Positions 7,787-16,086 of a stretch of 34,331 nucleotides of DNA are shown here, piece after piece; positions within the stretch are counted from its first letter, which is position 1; each line of letters starts with the position of its first letter. This DNA is from Phenylobacterium sp. (GTDB lineage: Bacteria > Pseudomonadota > Alphaproteobacteria > Caulobacterales > Caulobacteraceae). Under the pieces are notes generated by a model, which had not been told where the DNA came from, did not search any database, and worked only from the letters and a program-made list of their open reading frames with translations. The stretch is taken from contig NZ_JANINU010000153.1 in NCBI RefSeq assembly GCF_024508875.1, positions 1 through 34,331 on the forward strand, read 5' to 3'. A program made the position numbers and the translations under genes.

Positions 7787-10044
7787 CTGCGGTCTCCTTG
7801 GACGGCGCGGAAGCCCCGCAGGCGCAGGGCGTTGGCGAGCACGCTGACGCTGGACAGCGCCATGGCCCCGGCGGCGATCATCGGCGACAGCGACAGGCCG
7901 AACGCCGGGTACAGCGCGCCGGCCGCCACCGGGATCAGCAGCGCATTGTAGCCGAAGGCCCAGGCCAGGTTCTCGCGGATATTCGCCAGCACCGCGCCAC
8001 TGAGGCCGATGGCGGTGGGCACGCCCCGCAGGTCGCCGCCCATCAGCACCACGTCAGCCGCCTCGATGGCGATGTCGGTCCCCGCGCCGATGGCCACGCC
8101 CACGTCGGCCTGGGCGAGGGCGGGCGCGTCGTTCACCCCGTCGCCGACGAAGGCCACCCTCCCGTGCTGCTGTTGCAGGGCCTTCAACGCGTCGACCTTG
8201 CCGCCGGGCAGCACCTCGGCCACCACCTGGTCGATGCCAAGTGCGCGGCCCACCGCCTCGCCGGTGCGCCGGCTGTCCCCGGTCAGCATCACCAGCTCCA
8301 GCCCGCGCGCCCGCAGCGCCGCCAGGGCGGCGGCCGTCGTGGCCTTCACCGGGTCGGCGACCGCGAGGACCGCCGCCAGCCGGCCGTCGACCGCGACGTA
8401 GAGCGGTGTCTTGCCGTCGTCGCCGAGCCGGGCCGCGATCTCGGCCAGCGGGGCGGTGTCCACGCCCAGCCGCGCCATCAGGCGCTCGGTGCCCACCTGC
8501 ACGTCGCGGCCGTCCACGATCGCGGCGGCGCCCGACCCGAAGTCGGCCGCGAAGTCCTTGGCCTCGCCGATCGTAAGGCCCCGCGCCTGCGCCGCCGCCA
8601 CGACGGCGCGCGCGATCGGGTGTTCGGACCGCCGCTCGACGGCGGCCGCCAGCGCGAGCACCTGCGCCTCGTCGAAGCCGGTGGCGGTCTGCAGGTCGGT
8701 CAGGGCAGGGTGGCCCTCGGTCAGAGTCCCGGTCTTGTCGAACGCGACCACTTTCACCCCCTCCAGCGCCTGGAGAGCGTCGCCGCGCCGGAACAGCACG
8801 CCCAGCTCGGCGGCCCGGCCCATGCCGACCATGATCGAGGTGGGCGTCGCCAAGCCCATGGCGCAGGGGCAGGCGACGATCAGCACCGCGACCGCGTGCA
8901 CCAGGGCGAAGGCGAGGGCCGGCGGTGGGGCGAACACCAGCCAGGCCGCGAAGGTCGCCGCCGCCAGGGCGATCACGGCCGGCACGAACCAGCCGGTCAC
9001 GCGGTCGACCAGCGCCTGGACGGGCAGCTTGGAGCCCTGCGCCGCCTCGACCATGCGCACGATCTGCGCCAGCACGGTCGCCGCGCCCACCTTGGTGGCC
9101 CGGAATTGGAAGGCGCCGGATGTGTTCACCGTTCCGCCCACCACGGCGGAGCCCACCCGCTTCTCCGCCGGGATCGGTTCGCCGGTGATCATGGATTCGT
9201 CGACGAACGACGCGCCCTCGACCACCTCGCCATCCACGGCGACCCGCTCGCCAGGGCGCACGTCCACGATGTCGCCCGGCCTCACCTCCTCGACGGGGAC
9301 CTCGGTCGCCGAGCCGTTCCTAACGATGCGCGCCGTCCGCGCCTGCAGCGCCATCAGCCGGTGGATCGCCGCGCCGGTGCGGCCGCGCGCCTTGGCTTCC
9401 AGCCAGCGGCCGACCAGGATCAGCGTCACGATCACCGCGGCGGCCTCGTAGTAGACTTCGTCGGCGCCGGCGGGGAGCAGGCCCGGGGCGAAGGTGGCCA
9501 CGGCCGAGTAGGCGTAGGCGGCGGTGGCTCCCAGGACCACCAGCGCGTTCATCTCGGGTGTCAGCCGTATGAGGTTCGGCACGCCGCTGCGGTAGAACCG
9601 CAGGCCGGGGCCGAACAGCACGAAGCCGGCCAGCAGGAAGCTGACGATCCGCCAGGGCTGTTCCGGCAGGTAGGCGGCCAGCCAGTGGTGCGCCCCGGGA
9701 AGGATATGGCGGGCCATCTCCACGACGAACAGCGGCGCCGTCGCCAGGGCCGCGGCCACCACCGCCTGGCCGAGCCTGCCGGCCTCGACATGGTGATGGG
9801 CGGCCTCGGCCTGGGCGTCGGTCTCGAGGTCGGCGTCGTAGCCGGCCGCCCGGATCGCCTCGACTACTGCGGCCGGGTCGCCGTCAGCGCCGAACTCCAC
9901 GTGCGCACGCTGGGCGGCGAGGTTGACGGAGGCCCGGGCGACTCCCGGCGTGCCGGCGATCGCCCGCTCGACCCGCCCGACACAGCCGGCGCAGGTCATC
10001 CCGCGGATGGGGATATCGATAGGCGCGAGTACGGTGTCGGGCAT
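7783..10044 (-). CDS. copA: Cu(I)-exporting P1B-type ATPase CopA
   Basis: The 753-residue inner-membrane pump has one N-terminal heavy-metal domain (GMTCAGC, Cys18 and Cys21), then a short His-rich linker (HHH) and eight predicted membrane helices. The transmembrane metal site is CPC at 392-394; the phosphorylated Asp is Asp436 in DKTGTLT. SEHPIA (nucleotide binding) and [10 protein letters not shown] (hinge) follow. CPC with downstream Asn/Tyr and Met/Ser motifs fits the P1B-1 Cu(I)/Ag(I) class. ATG 10042-10044 has a perfect AGGAGG at 10054-10059 on the minus strand. A CueR-type promoter lies about 30-60 bases upstream, and cueR follows with a 4-base overlap. It exports cytoplasmic Cu(I) to the periplasm, where the divergent oxidase acts. 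Confidence 0.96.
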   Translation of the reverse strand: MPDTVLAPIDIPIRGMTCAGCVGRVERAIAGTPGVARASVNLAAQRAHVEFGADGDPAAVVEAIRAAGYDADLETDAQAEAAHHHVEAGRLGQAVVAAALATAPLFVVEMARHILPGAHHWLAAYLPEQPWRIVSFLLAGFVLFGPGLRFYRSGVPNLIRLTPEMNALVVLGATAAYAYSAVATFAPGLLPAGADEVYYEAAAVIVTLILVGRWLEAKARGRTGAAIHRLMALQARTARIVRNGSATEVPVEEVRPGDIVDVRPGERVAVDGEVVEGASFVDESMITGEPIPAEKRVGSAVVGGTVNTSGAFQFRATKVGAATVLAQIVRMVEAAQGSKLPVQALVDRVTGWFVPAVIALAAATFAAWLVFAPPPALAFALVHAVAVLIVACPCAMGLATPTSIMVGMGRAAELGVLFRRGDALQALEGVKVVAFDKTGTLTEGHPALTDLQTATGFDEAQVLALAAAVERRSEHPIARAVVAAAQARGLTIGEAKDFAADFGSGAAAIVDGRDVQVGTERLMARLGVDTAPLAEIAARLGDDGKTPLYVAVDGRLAAVLAVADPVKATTAAALAALRARGLELVMLTGDSRRTGEAVGRALGIDQVVAEVLPGGKVDALKALQQQHGRVAFVGDGVNDAPALAQADVGVAIGAGTDIAIEAADVVLMGGDLRGVPTAIGLSGAVLANIRENLAWAFGYNALLIPVAAGALYPAFGLSLSPMIAAGAMALSSVSVLANALRLRGFRAVQGDRR

Positions 10045-10076
10045 TGGAACGGGCCTCCTGGCGTCTTAGCCCACTC

Positions 10077-10107
10077 CAGATGGGGCTTCCCATGATGGGA
10101 GGGTCAA
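10077..10107 (-). promoter_or_regulatory. CueR-type promoter of copA-cueR
   Basis: On the minus strand the -35 TTGACC (10102-10107) and the -10-like CATCTG (10077-10082) are 19 bases apart, the long spacer used by MerR-family activators. The spacer holds the dyad CCTCCCA-TCA-TGGGAAG (10086-10102, one mismatch), centred at the same place as in the E. coli copA promoter. Transcription would begin near 10070, leaving a 26-base leader with the AGGAGG site. Confidence 0.75.
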
Positions 10108-10179
10108 GGGCCGCGCCCGGAAATCGTCGCCGGCCGTCGCCATGCAGGCTCGGCATTGGCGGACCCACCGCGCAGGGTG

Positions 10180-10210
10180 TTGACCTTCACCCCATGGGAA
10201 ACCTCATGTT
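10180..10210 (+). promoter_or_regulatory. CueR-type promoter of the multicopper oxidase operon
   Basis: TTGACC (10180-10185) and CATGTT (10205-10210) are exactly 19 bases apart. The spacer carries TTC (10186-10188) and GAA (10198-10200) as dyad ends, centred where the copA site is centred. It matches the copA site at 23 of 31 positions, including the whole -35 and the core CATGGGAA. The predicted transcription start (about 10217) coincides with the first ATG of the oxidase. Confidence 0.75.
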
Positions 10211-10216
10211 CCGCCG

Positions 10217-12007
10217 ATGTCTCGCCGGATGAACCTCCCGATTCGACCTGACCGACGCCGGTTGCTGCGCGGCGGGGCGGCGCTTGGCGCGGCGGCCCTG
10301 CTCCCCGGTTGGGCGCAGAGCGCCACGCGCGGGCTCTCGACCCTGCCGACGCTGTCCGGCGAGGACATCCACCTGACCATCGGCCACGCGATGGTGAAGA
10401 TCGACGGCAAGGCCGGCCACGCGGTGGCGATCAATGGCACGGTCCCGGGGCCGCTCATCCGCCTGAAGCAGGGCCAGAACGTGCGCCTGCATGTGACCAA
10501 CAACCTGCCGGAGGACACCTCGATCCACTGGCACGGTCTGCTCGTGCCGTTCCAGATGGATGGCGTGCCGGGTGTCAGCTTCCCGGGGATCAAGCCGGGC
10601 GAGACCTTCGTCTACGAGTTCCCGGTGATCCAGAGCGGGACCTACTGGTACCACAGCCATTCGGGCCTGCAGGAGCCGATGGGCCACTATGCGCCCATCG
10701 TCATCGATCCGTCCGGCGAGGACCCGGTGGCCTTCGACCGTGAACACGTCGTGGTGCTGTCGGACTACAGCTTCACCCACCCCCACGTGCTGTTCCAGCG
10801 CCTGAAGGGCCAGTCCGGGACCTTCAACTTCCAGAAGCAGACGGTGGCGGGGTTGCTGGCCGGCAAGGACCAGACCCTGGCCGAGCGGCGCGAGTGGGCC
10901 GCCATGCGGATGGATCCCACCGACATCTCCGACATCACCGGCGCCGCCTATCGCTTCCTGGTCAACGGCCACGGCGAAGGCGACAACTGGACCGGTATCT
11001 TCTCGCCGGGCGAGCGGGTGCGGCTGCGCTTCGTCAATTCGGCGGCCCAGACGATCTTCAACGTCCGCATCCCCGGCCTGAAACTCACCGTGGTGGCGGC
11101 GGACGGCCAGCTCGTGCGGCCGGTCGAGGTCGACGAGTTCCAGATCGGCAACGCCGAGACCTACGACGTGGTCGTCCGGCCGGCCGATCAGGCCTACACC
11201 CTCGTCGCCGAAGCGGTGGATCGGTCCGGCATGGGCCGCGCCACCCTCGCGCCCAGGCCCGGTATGACCGCGGCCATACCGCCGCTGCGCGAGCGGCCGC
11301 TGACCACCATGCGCGACATGGGCATGGACATGTCGTCGATGGACCACGGCGCCATGGCCGGCATGGACCACGCGGCCATGGGCCACGCGATGCCGCCGCC
11401 CGCCCCGCCGGGCATGGCGCCGCCCCGCGTCCGCGGCTCGGACGTCATGGGCCACAAGATGGAGATGCTGGACTTCAGCAAGGCGCCGCAGGTGAAGCCG
11501 GGGCCTGGGGTGCAGATGATCGCCCCCATGCCGGTCGACCGCACCGGCGAGCCCGGCCAGGGCCTGGAAAGCGTCGGCCACAGGGTGCTGGTCTACAAGG
11601 ACCTAATCGCCCTGGAGCCCAACCCCGACACGCGGCCGCCGTCGCGGGCCATGGAGATCCGGCTGACCGGTAACATGGAGCGGTTCGTCTGGGGGTTCGA
11701 CGGCAAGAAATACAGCGAGCGCCCGGCGCCCTATGCGCTGCGCGCCGGCGAGCGGGTGCGGATCACGCTGGTGAACGACACCATGATGACCCACCCGATC
11801 CACCTGCACGGCCACTTCTTCGAGCTCGTGCACGGGCCTGTCGGCCACATGCCGCGCAAGCACACCGTCAACGTCCTGCCCGGCGGGAAGGTGACGTTCG
11901 ACGTCACCGGCGAAGCCGGCGACTGGGCCTTCCACTGCCACATGCTCTACCACATGCACGCCGGCATGTTTCAGGTGTTCACCGTCCGCGACGGGGCCGC
12001 CGCATGA
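10217..12007 (+). CDS. Periplasmic multicopper oxidase CopA/PcoA type
   Basis: The 596-residue enzyme oxidises Cu(I) or phenolics with O2 in the periplasm. A Tat signal (DRRRLLRG, residues 12-19, then a hydrophobic stretch ending near WAQSA) shows export in folded form. All copper ligands are visible: HWHG (104-107), HSH (146-148), HPIHLHGHFF (526-535) and HCHMLYHMHAGM (573-584) with type-1 Cys574. Between the second and third cupredoxin domains lies a Met/His-rich insert (around 11313-11420) with repeated MDH, MGH and MDM, typical of CopA/PcoA. ATG 10217 is used; ATG 10229 also fits and keeps the signal. No Shine-Dalgarno is possible if the CueR promoter is used as placed. The stop overlaps the copB start by ATGA (12004-12007). 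Confidence 0.95.
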   Translation: MSRRMNLPIRPDRRRLLRGGAALGAAALLPGWAQSATRGLSTLPTLSGEDIHLTIGHAMVKIDGKAGHAVAINGTVPGPLIRLKQGQNVRLHVTNNLPEDTSIHWHGLLVPFQMDGVPGVSFPGIKPGETFVYEFPVIQSGTYWYHSHSGLQEPMGHYAPIVIDPSGEDPVAFDREHVVVLSDYSFTHPHVLFQRLKGQSGTFNFQKQTVAGLLAGKDQTLAERREWAAMRMDPTDISDITGAAYRFLVNGHGEGDNWTGIFSPGERVRLRFVNSAAQTIFNVRIPGLKLTVVAADGQLVRPVEVDEFQIGNAETYDVVVRPADQAYTLVAEAVDRSGMGRATLAPRPGMTAAIPPLRERPLTTMRDMGMDMSSMDHGAMAGMDHAAMGHAMPPPAPPGMAPPRVRGSDVMGHKMEMLDFSKAPQVKPGPGVQMIAPMPVDRTGEPGQGLESVGHRVLVYKDLIALEPNPDTRPPSRAMEIRLTGNMERFVWGFDGKKYSERPAPYALRAGERVRITLVNDTMMTHPIHLHGHFFELVHGPVGHMPRKHTVNVLPGGKVTFDVTGEAGDWAFHCHMLYHMHAGMFQVFTVRDGAAA

Positions 12008-13041
12008 GGCTCGCCCTGGCCCTCGCCGCCGCCGCCCTGGCCACCCCGGCCCTCGCCCACGCGCAAGACCCGCACGCCGGCCACACGATGCCCGCTCCCG
12101 CCGCCGACCCGCATGCCGGTCACCAGGCCCCGGCGGCCGCGGATACCCACGCCGGCCATGGCGCGGCGCCGAGCGCACCCGCCCCGTCCACCGATCCTCA
12201 CGCCGGTCACCATATGCCGCTCGCGCCGGCCGCCGACCCGCACGCGGGCCACATGATGCCGGGCATGGCTGCGCAGGCGAAGACCGGGGCCGACCTGCCG
12301 GTCGGAACAGCGACACCCCCTCCGCCGGCGTCGGACCACCTGGCGGACCGGCTGTATGGCGCCGGCCCCATGGAGGCCGCGCGCGACGTCCTGCGGCTCG
12401 AGCATGGCGGCATGCGGACGTCGCGCACCATGCTCGACATCCTCGAGGTGCGGCCGGACAACGGCCCCGACGGCTTCGCCTGGCAGGGTGAGTTCCGCTA
12501 TGGCGGCGACGTCGACCGGCTGGTGGTCAAGTCGCAGGGCGAGGGCGCGTTCGGTCACCGCATCGAACAGGCCGAGGTCCAGGCGCTCTGGTCCCACGCC
12601 GTCGGCCCCTACTTCGACCTGCAGGCCGGCGTGCGCCAGGACTTCCAGCCGCGCCCGCGCCGCACCTACGCGACAGTCGGCTTCGAAGGCCTGGCGCCCT
12701 ACTGGTTCGACGTGGAAGGCGCGTTCTTCCTTTCGGACAAGGGCGACCTGTCCGCCCGCGTGGAGGGTTCGTACGACCTGCGCCTGACCCAGCGCCTGAT
12801 CCTCCAGCCACGGGTCGAGGCCAACCTTGCCTTGCAGGATGTCCCGGAATTGGGCGTCGGCGCCGGGCTCGGCGACATCGAGGCGGGCCTGCGCCTGCGC
12901 TACGAGATTCGCCGGGAGTTCGCGCCCTATGTCGGCGTCAACTACCAGCGCCGCCTCGGCGAAACGGCCGACTTCGCCCGCGCCGCGGGCGAGGGGCGGG
13001 ACGACCTTCGCGTCGTCGCCGGCCTCCGCGCCTGGTTCTAG
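12004..13041 (+). CDS. copB: Copper resistance outer-membrane protein CopB/PcoB
   Basis: The 345-residue protein has a Sec signal (residues 1-20, ending ALAHA) followed by a low-complexity, His-rich region with five HAGH repeats (residues 22-83) and a Met-rich tail. It then has the conserved CopB domain from about residue 110 (DRLYGAGPMEAARDVLRLEHGG) that forms an outer-membrane barrel and ends in the expected terminal Phe (RAWF). Strand-like alternation and aromatic girdles are visible in the last 200 residues. It follows the oxidase with a 4-base overlap and is therefore translationally coupled, as in pcoAB and copAB operons. It probably binds copper at the outer membrane; the mechanism in the family is not settled. 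Confidence 0.94.
   Translation: MRLALALAAAALATPALAHAQDPHAGHTMPAPAADPHAGHQAPAAADTHAGHGAAPSAPAPSTDPHAGHHMPLAPAADPHAGHMMPGMAAQAKTGADLPVGTATPPPPASDHLADRLYGAGPMEAARDVLRLEHGGMRTSRTMLDILEVRPDNGPDGFAWQGEFRYGGDVDRLVVKSQGEGAFGHRIEQAEVQALWSHAVGPYFDLQAGVRQDFQPRPRRTYATVGFEGLAPYWFDVEGAFFLSDKGDLSARVEGSYDLRLTQRLILQPRVEANLALQDVPELGVGAGLGDIEAGLRLRYEIRREFAPYVGVNYQRRLGETADFARAAGEGRDDLRVVAGLRAWF
12067..12252 (+). repeat. Five HAGH repeats in CopB
   Basis: Five copies of D-(P/T)-H-A-G-H begin at residues 22, 35, 47, 64 and 78 of CopB, spaced 12-17 residues apart by Ala/Pro linkers. Each offers two His ligands; three are followed by Met within one to three residues. Copies are similar but not identical in DNA, so this is a protein-level repeat array. 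Confidence 0.9.
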
Positions 13042-13198
13042 ACCCGTCGCGCTGACGTACTGCGTTCGGCGAACGTCCGGCTAAGCAAGTTCGCCTCTGG
13101 ACAGAGCTTGCCGACTCACCTTCGCGCTATGGGTGAGCTGGGCTGCGACTCCCCTCAACCCATGCTTGATGCCGGCAGCGATCGGGGACGGGACGATC

Positions 13199-14935
13199 AT
13201 GCTTGAGCCGACGACGGATGTCGCACATCCGGACGGGTATATTCGCTATTCGCGCACGGTCGCGCTGACCCGGCTGGGGCTGGTCGGCGCGTTCGTGATG
13301 CTGCTTGCGGCGTTCACGACCTGGCGCATGACGGCTCTGGGCGTGCTGGAGTTCGGCCTCTACCTGGCCCTGCTTGTCGCCACCGAGGTCACGGTGCGCC
13401 AACGCGACCGCGTGGGCGCCGCCCGCCGCCTGCGCCGGATGTCCGACGTGCTGATGCTGGCGCTGGTGGTCAATGCCTGCGGGCTGGCCCTCCAGATCCG
13501 CCAGTACGGCCAGCCACGCATGGAGGTCGAGGCCGCGCTGCTCACCATCTGCGTGCTTCTGTTCGCGGCGCTGCGGGCGCACATGTCGCGGCTCAGCTAC
13601 GTGGCGGGCGTCGTGCCGCCGGCCCTGACCCTGCTGTGGATCGTGACCGACTTGCGGCGGCCCCTCGCCGGCAATCACTACGCGCTGGCCATGCTGCTCT
13701 TCGTGGTCGCCGTTCTGCTCGCCACCTCGCGCCAGCAGGAGACAGACCGCGCCCTGACCCGCGCGATGCAGGCCCTGATGCGCAAGAGCCTGGCGCTCGG
13801 CCAGGCGGTGGAGGAGGCGAAGGCCGCCGGCCGGGCCCGCGCACGCCTACTCGCGGTGGCGAGCCACGAGATCCGCACCCCGCTCAATGCGGTTCTGGGC
13901 TTCGGCCAGGCGTTGCGCCGCCAGCCGCTGACCCCCGAGCAGGCCACCCTGGCGCGTGGGGTGGTCGAGGGCGGCGAGCAGCTCGATCGCCTGCTCGACG
14001 GCATCCTCGACCTCGCCGGCGCCGGTCCGGACATCCAGCTCAAGCCCGCGCCGCTCGACCTGCGGGGCCTCGTCGAGGCGGTGGTCGGCGTCTGGCGTCC
14101 CCACGCCGCCTCGATCGGCGTCGACCTGGCGTTCAAGGACGCCGACCCGGGCCTGGAATTCGGCGTCGTCGCCGACGCCGCGCGGCTGGAGCAGACCCTG
14201 GTCACCCTGGTGTCGGGCGCGCTGAAGGCCACGTCGGCCGGCGGCCGCGTCTCGGTCCGCCTGGCGGGCGCCCCCCGTGGCGAGGACCTGGGCGTGCTGG
14301 TCGAGGTGCGGGACACCGGTCCGCCCGTGCCGGCGGAGGATCGTCGCGCCAGCTTCGAGGCCTTCGACCAGACCGCCCGCGGCCGGCTGGTGGGCGACAG
14401 CGGCCTCGGCCTCTCCGCCTGCGCCGCGAGCCTGGCGCTGATGGGCGGAGAGGTGGGTGTCGACGACGCGCCCGGCGGCGCCGGCGCTGTGTTCTGGTTC
14501 GCCTTCAACGCCCCGCGTCACGCTTTCCCGGCCGAGGGCGGCGAGACGGCGGTGGTGGGCGAGCGGACCCTGCGGGTTCTGGCGGCCGAGGACAACGACG
14601 CCAACCGACGGGTGCTCGCCGCGCTCCTAGGGGGCCAGGCGGTCGACCTCACCTTCGCCGAAGACGGCGCCCAGGCCGTCGCGGCCTGGCGGGCGGGCGG
14701 CTTCGACCTGTTGCTGATGGACGCGAACATGCCGGTCATGGACGGCGGCCTGGCCGTCCGCGCGATCCGCGCCGCCGAGCCCGCGGGCGTGCGCGTCCCG
14801 ATCTGGATGGTCACGGCCAATGTCTCGGCCGAGGATATCGACGGCTACCTCGCCGCTGGGGCGGACGGGGTCCTGCGCAAGCCGCTGGACGCCGCCGCGC
14901 TCTTCGCCCTACTCGCCGGGGTGCGCGGGTCCTAG
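13199..14935 (+). CDS. Membrane hybrid histidine kinase with degenerate ATP lid
   Basis: From ATG 13199 the protein has 578 residues (the frame is open to a GTG at 13133). About six membrane helices span residues 18-170. A HisKA domain follows with ASHEIRTPLN, His223. The HATPase domain is recognisable but altered: the N-box Asn residues are Thr336 and Gly340, and the G1 motif reads DTGPP (372-376) instead of DxGxG, while SGLGLS of G2 is kept. The C-terminal receiver is intact: acidic EDN, Asp508 in LLMDANMP, Thr in MVTAN and Lys in RKPLD. Kinase activity is doubtful; phosphatase or scaffold roles are possible. It lies 157 bases downstream of copB but nothing ties it to copper. Its stop overlaps the convergent small gene by 4 bases. 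Confidence 0.9.
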   Translation: MLEPTTDVAHPDGYIRYSRTVALTRLGLVGAFVMLLAAFTTWRMTALGVLEFGLYLALLVATEVTVRQRDRVGAARRLRRMSDVLMLALVVNACGLALQIRQYGQPRMEVEAALLTICVLLFAALRAHMSRLSYVAGVVPPALTLLWIVTDLRRPLAGNHYALAMLLFVVAVLLATSRQQETDRALTRAMQALMRKSLALGQAVEEAKAAGRARARLLAVASHEIRTPLNAVLGFGQALRRQPLTPEQATLARGVVEGGEQLDRLLDGILDLAGAGPDIQLKPAPLDLRGLVEAVVGVWRPHAASIGVDLAFKDADPGLEFGVVADAARLEQTLVTLVSGALKATSAGGRVSVRLAGAPRGEDLGVLVEVRDTGPPVPAEDRRASFEAFDQTARGRLVGDSGLGLSACAASLALMGGEVGVDDAPGGAGAVFWFAFNAPRHAFPAEGGETAVVGERTLRVLAAEDNDANRRVLAALLGGQAVDLTFAEDGAQAVAAWRAGGFDLLLMDANMPVMDGGLAVRAIRAAEPAGVRVPIWMVTANVSAEDIDGYLAAGADGVLRKPLDAAALFALLAGVRGS

Positions 14936-15177
14936 TTTACGGGCTTGAACGGGCCGCTGCCGGCGGTCTGGATGTCCTCCAGCCGCTTGCGGGACTCGCG
15001 CTTCAGCCGGTCGCGCTCGCTCTTCGGCATGCAGGTCTTCTGCGGCAGCCGCGAGCCGATGGGCATTTCGGACCTGCAGACGATCGGGTCCTTGGCGGGC
15101 GCCGCGGACTTCGCCGGAGGGGCGGCGCTGTCTGCGGCCTGGGCGAGGATGAGGCCTGCGGCGAGGGCGATGATCAT
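14932..15177 (-). CDS. Small secreted cysteine-containing protein, unknown function
   Basis: This 81-residue protein begins with a signal peptide (MIIALAAGLILAQAADSA), then an Ala/Pro/Lys linker. A conserved-looking core with two cysteines follows, PIVCRSEMPIGSRLPQKTC, and then a charged helix (KSERDRLKRESRKRLEDIQ). The C...GSR...C-M pattern recurs in small periplasmic proteins of Caulobacterales and Sphingomonadales, from memory; no function is known to me. It is the only gene between the hybrid kinase (convergent, 4-base overlap at 14932-14935) and the OmpR-like regulator, whose stop lies 11 bases upstream on the same strand. It is probably co-transcribed with the regulator. Confidence 0.72.
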   Translation of the reverse strand: MIIALAAGLILAQAADSAAPPAKSAAPAKDPIVCRSEMPIGSRLPQKTCMPKSERDRLKRESRKRLEDIQTAGSGPFKPVN

Positions 15178-15188
15178 GGCGGTTCGCC

Positions 15189-15968
15189 TCAGGCCGCCGT
15201 CAGCGCCGCGCGGGGCGTGACCTGCGCCTGGAATAGGTAGCCGCCGCCCCGCAAGGTCTTGATCAGGTCGCCCGCGCCGTCGCAGGCCGAGAGCGTGCGG
15301 CGCAGCCGGGCGACCCGGGCGTCGATCGACCGCCCGCCGGTGGTAGAGCCGTCGCCGTGCAGCAGGCCGATGAGCGTCTCTCGCGGCAGCACCTGGCCTG
15401 GCCGGTCGGCGAGCGCGCGCAGCAGGGCCGCGTCCGCCGGGCTGAGGCGCACCGTGCGGCCGGCCGGCGAGGTGACGTAGCCAAGCTCGGCGTCGAAGCG
15501 CCAGGTCTCGACCGCCGCCTGGGCGGTATGGCGCGCCTGCCGGGCCGCGCGGCGCAGCAGGGCCCGCACCTTCGCGAGCAGCTCAAGGGGATGGGTGGTC
15601 TTCGGCAGCACGTCGTCGGCGCCGAACTCCAGGCCCGCCACCCGGTCCAGGGTGTCGGCGGCGCGGGCGAACACCAGCACCGGGGCGGCGTCGGCCTCCG
15701 ACAGCTTGCGGCACAGGGCTAGGCCGTCGGCGTCGGGCAGGGACGTCTCCAGGATCACCAGGTCGGCGCCCTCGGCCTCCAGCTTCGGCTCGGCCTCGGC
15801 GGCGGTGTCGGCGCGCTCGACCTCGAATCCATGGCGGCGCAGCATGTCGAGGCCCGGCTCGATGGCTCCGGCGTCGGCGTCGATCCACAGCACGCGGACG
15901 CCGCCTTGTGAGGCGGCGCGGCGGGCCGGCGCGGCGCCGGCGGCGAATTCGAAGGCCAGGGCGGTCAT
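15189..15968 (-). CDS. OmpR/PhoB-type response regulator with Glu at the phospho-site
   Basis: The start is ATG at 15966-15968, with GGAG six bases upstream; a farther ATG at 16004 lacks support. The protein has 259 residues, with a 20-residue low-complexity N-terminal extension. The receiver (about 24-135) keeps the acidic pair (IDAD) and Lys123 (LPKTTHP). The phospho-acceptor Asp is Glu74 (VILETSLPDADG) and the switch Thr is Ala101. A winged-helix DNA-binding domain follows (about 150-250), with RTVRLSPADAALLRALADRP, RSIDARVARLRRTL and TLRGGGYLF as PhoB-family landmarks. It probably binds DNA without phosphorylation. Downstream on the same strand is the small secreted protein; upstream is the long regulatory gap shared with the TonB receptor. 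Confidence 0.9.
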   Translation of the reverse strand: MTALAFEFAAGAAPARRAASQGGVRVLWIDADAGAIEPGLDMLRRHGFEVERADTAAEAEPKLEAEGADLVILETSLPDADGLALCRKLSEADAAPVLVFARAADTLDRVAGLEFGADDVLPKTTHPLELLAKVRALLRRAARQARHTAQAAVETWRFDAELGYVTSPAGRTVRLSPADAALLRALADRPGQVLPRETLIGLLHGDGSTTGGRSIDARVARLRRTLSACDGAGDLIKTLRGGGYLFQAQVTPRAALTAA

Positions 15969-16045
15969 GGAGGCTCCGTCTCGTTCAGCGCCGGCGAGGT
16001 ACACGTCGCGGCTGAAAGACTTTAGACCGGCCGATAGAAGTTTCG

Positions 16046-16061
16046 TGACGACTTCTCGTCA
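16046..16061. promoter_or_regulatory. Palindrome TGACGA-N4-TCGTCA
   Basis: Perfect 6-bp arms (16046-16051 and 16056-16061) with a 4-base centre, 78-93 bases upstream of the response-regulator start and directly before the first 19-bp dyad. It is probably an operator; the binding protein is unknown. Confidence 0.4.
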
Positions 16062-16067
16062 TACTTT

Positions 16068-16086
16068 ACATGAAGTCTCCTCATGT
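16068..16086. promoter_or_regulatory. 19-bp dyad, copy 1 (ACATGAA-N5-CTCATGT)
   Basis: Arms ACATGA and TCATGT are exact reverse complements around a 7-base centre. The 19-bp unit agrees with copy 2 at 15 of 19 positions, with the half-sites 12 bp apart in both. It lies 100 bases upstream of the response-regulator gene. Confidence 0.55.

Noticed and set aside
7798..10095. 765-residue plus-strand frame opposite copA
   Set aside because: Gly/His/Arg/Gln-rich antisense reading of the ATPase gene.
13042..13198. Promoter for the hybrid kinase downstream of copB
   Set aside because: No -35/-10 pair or CueR-like site with acceptable spacing was seen, so no feature is claimed.
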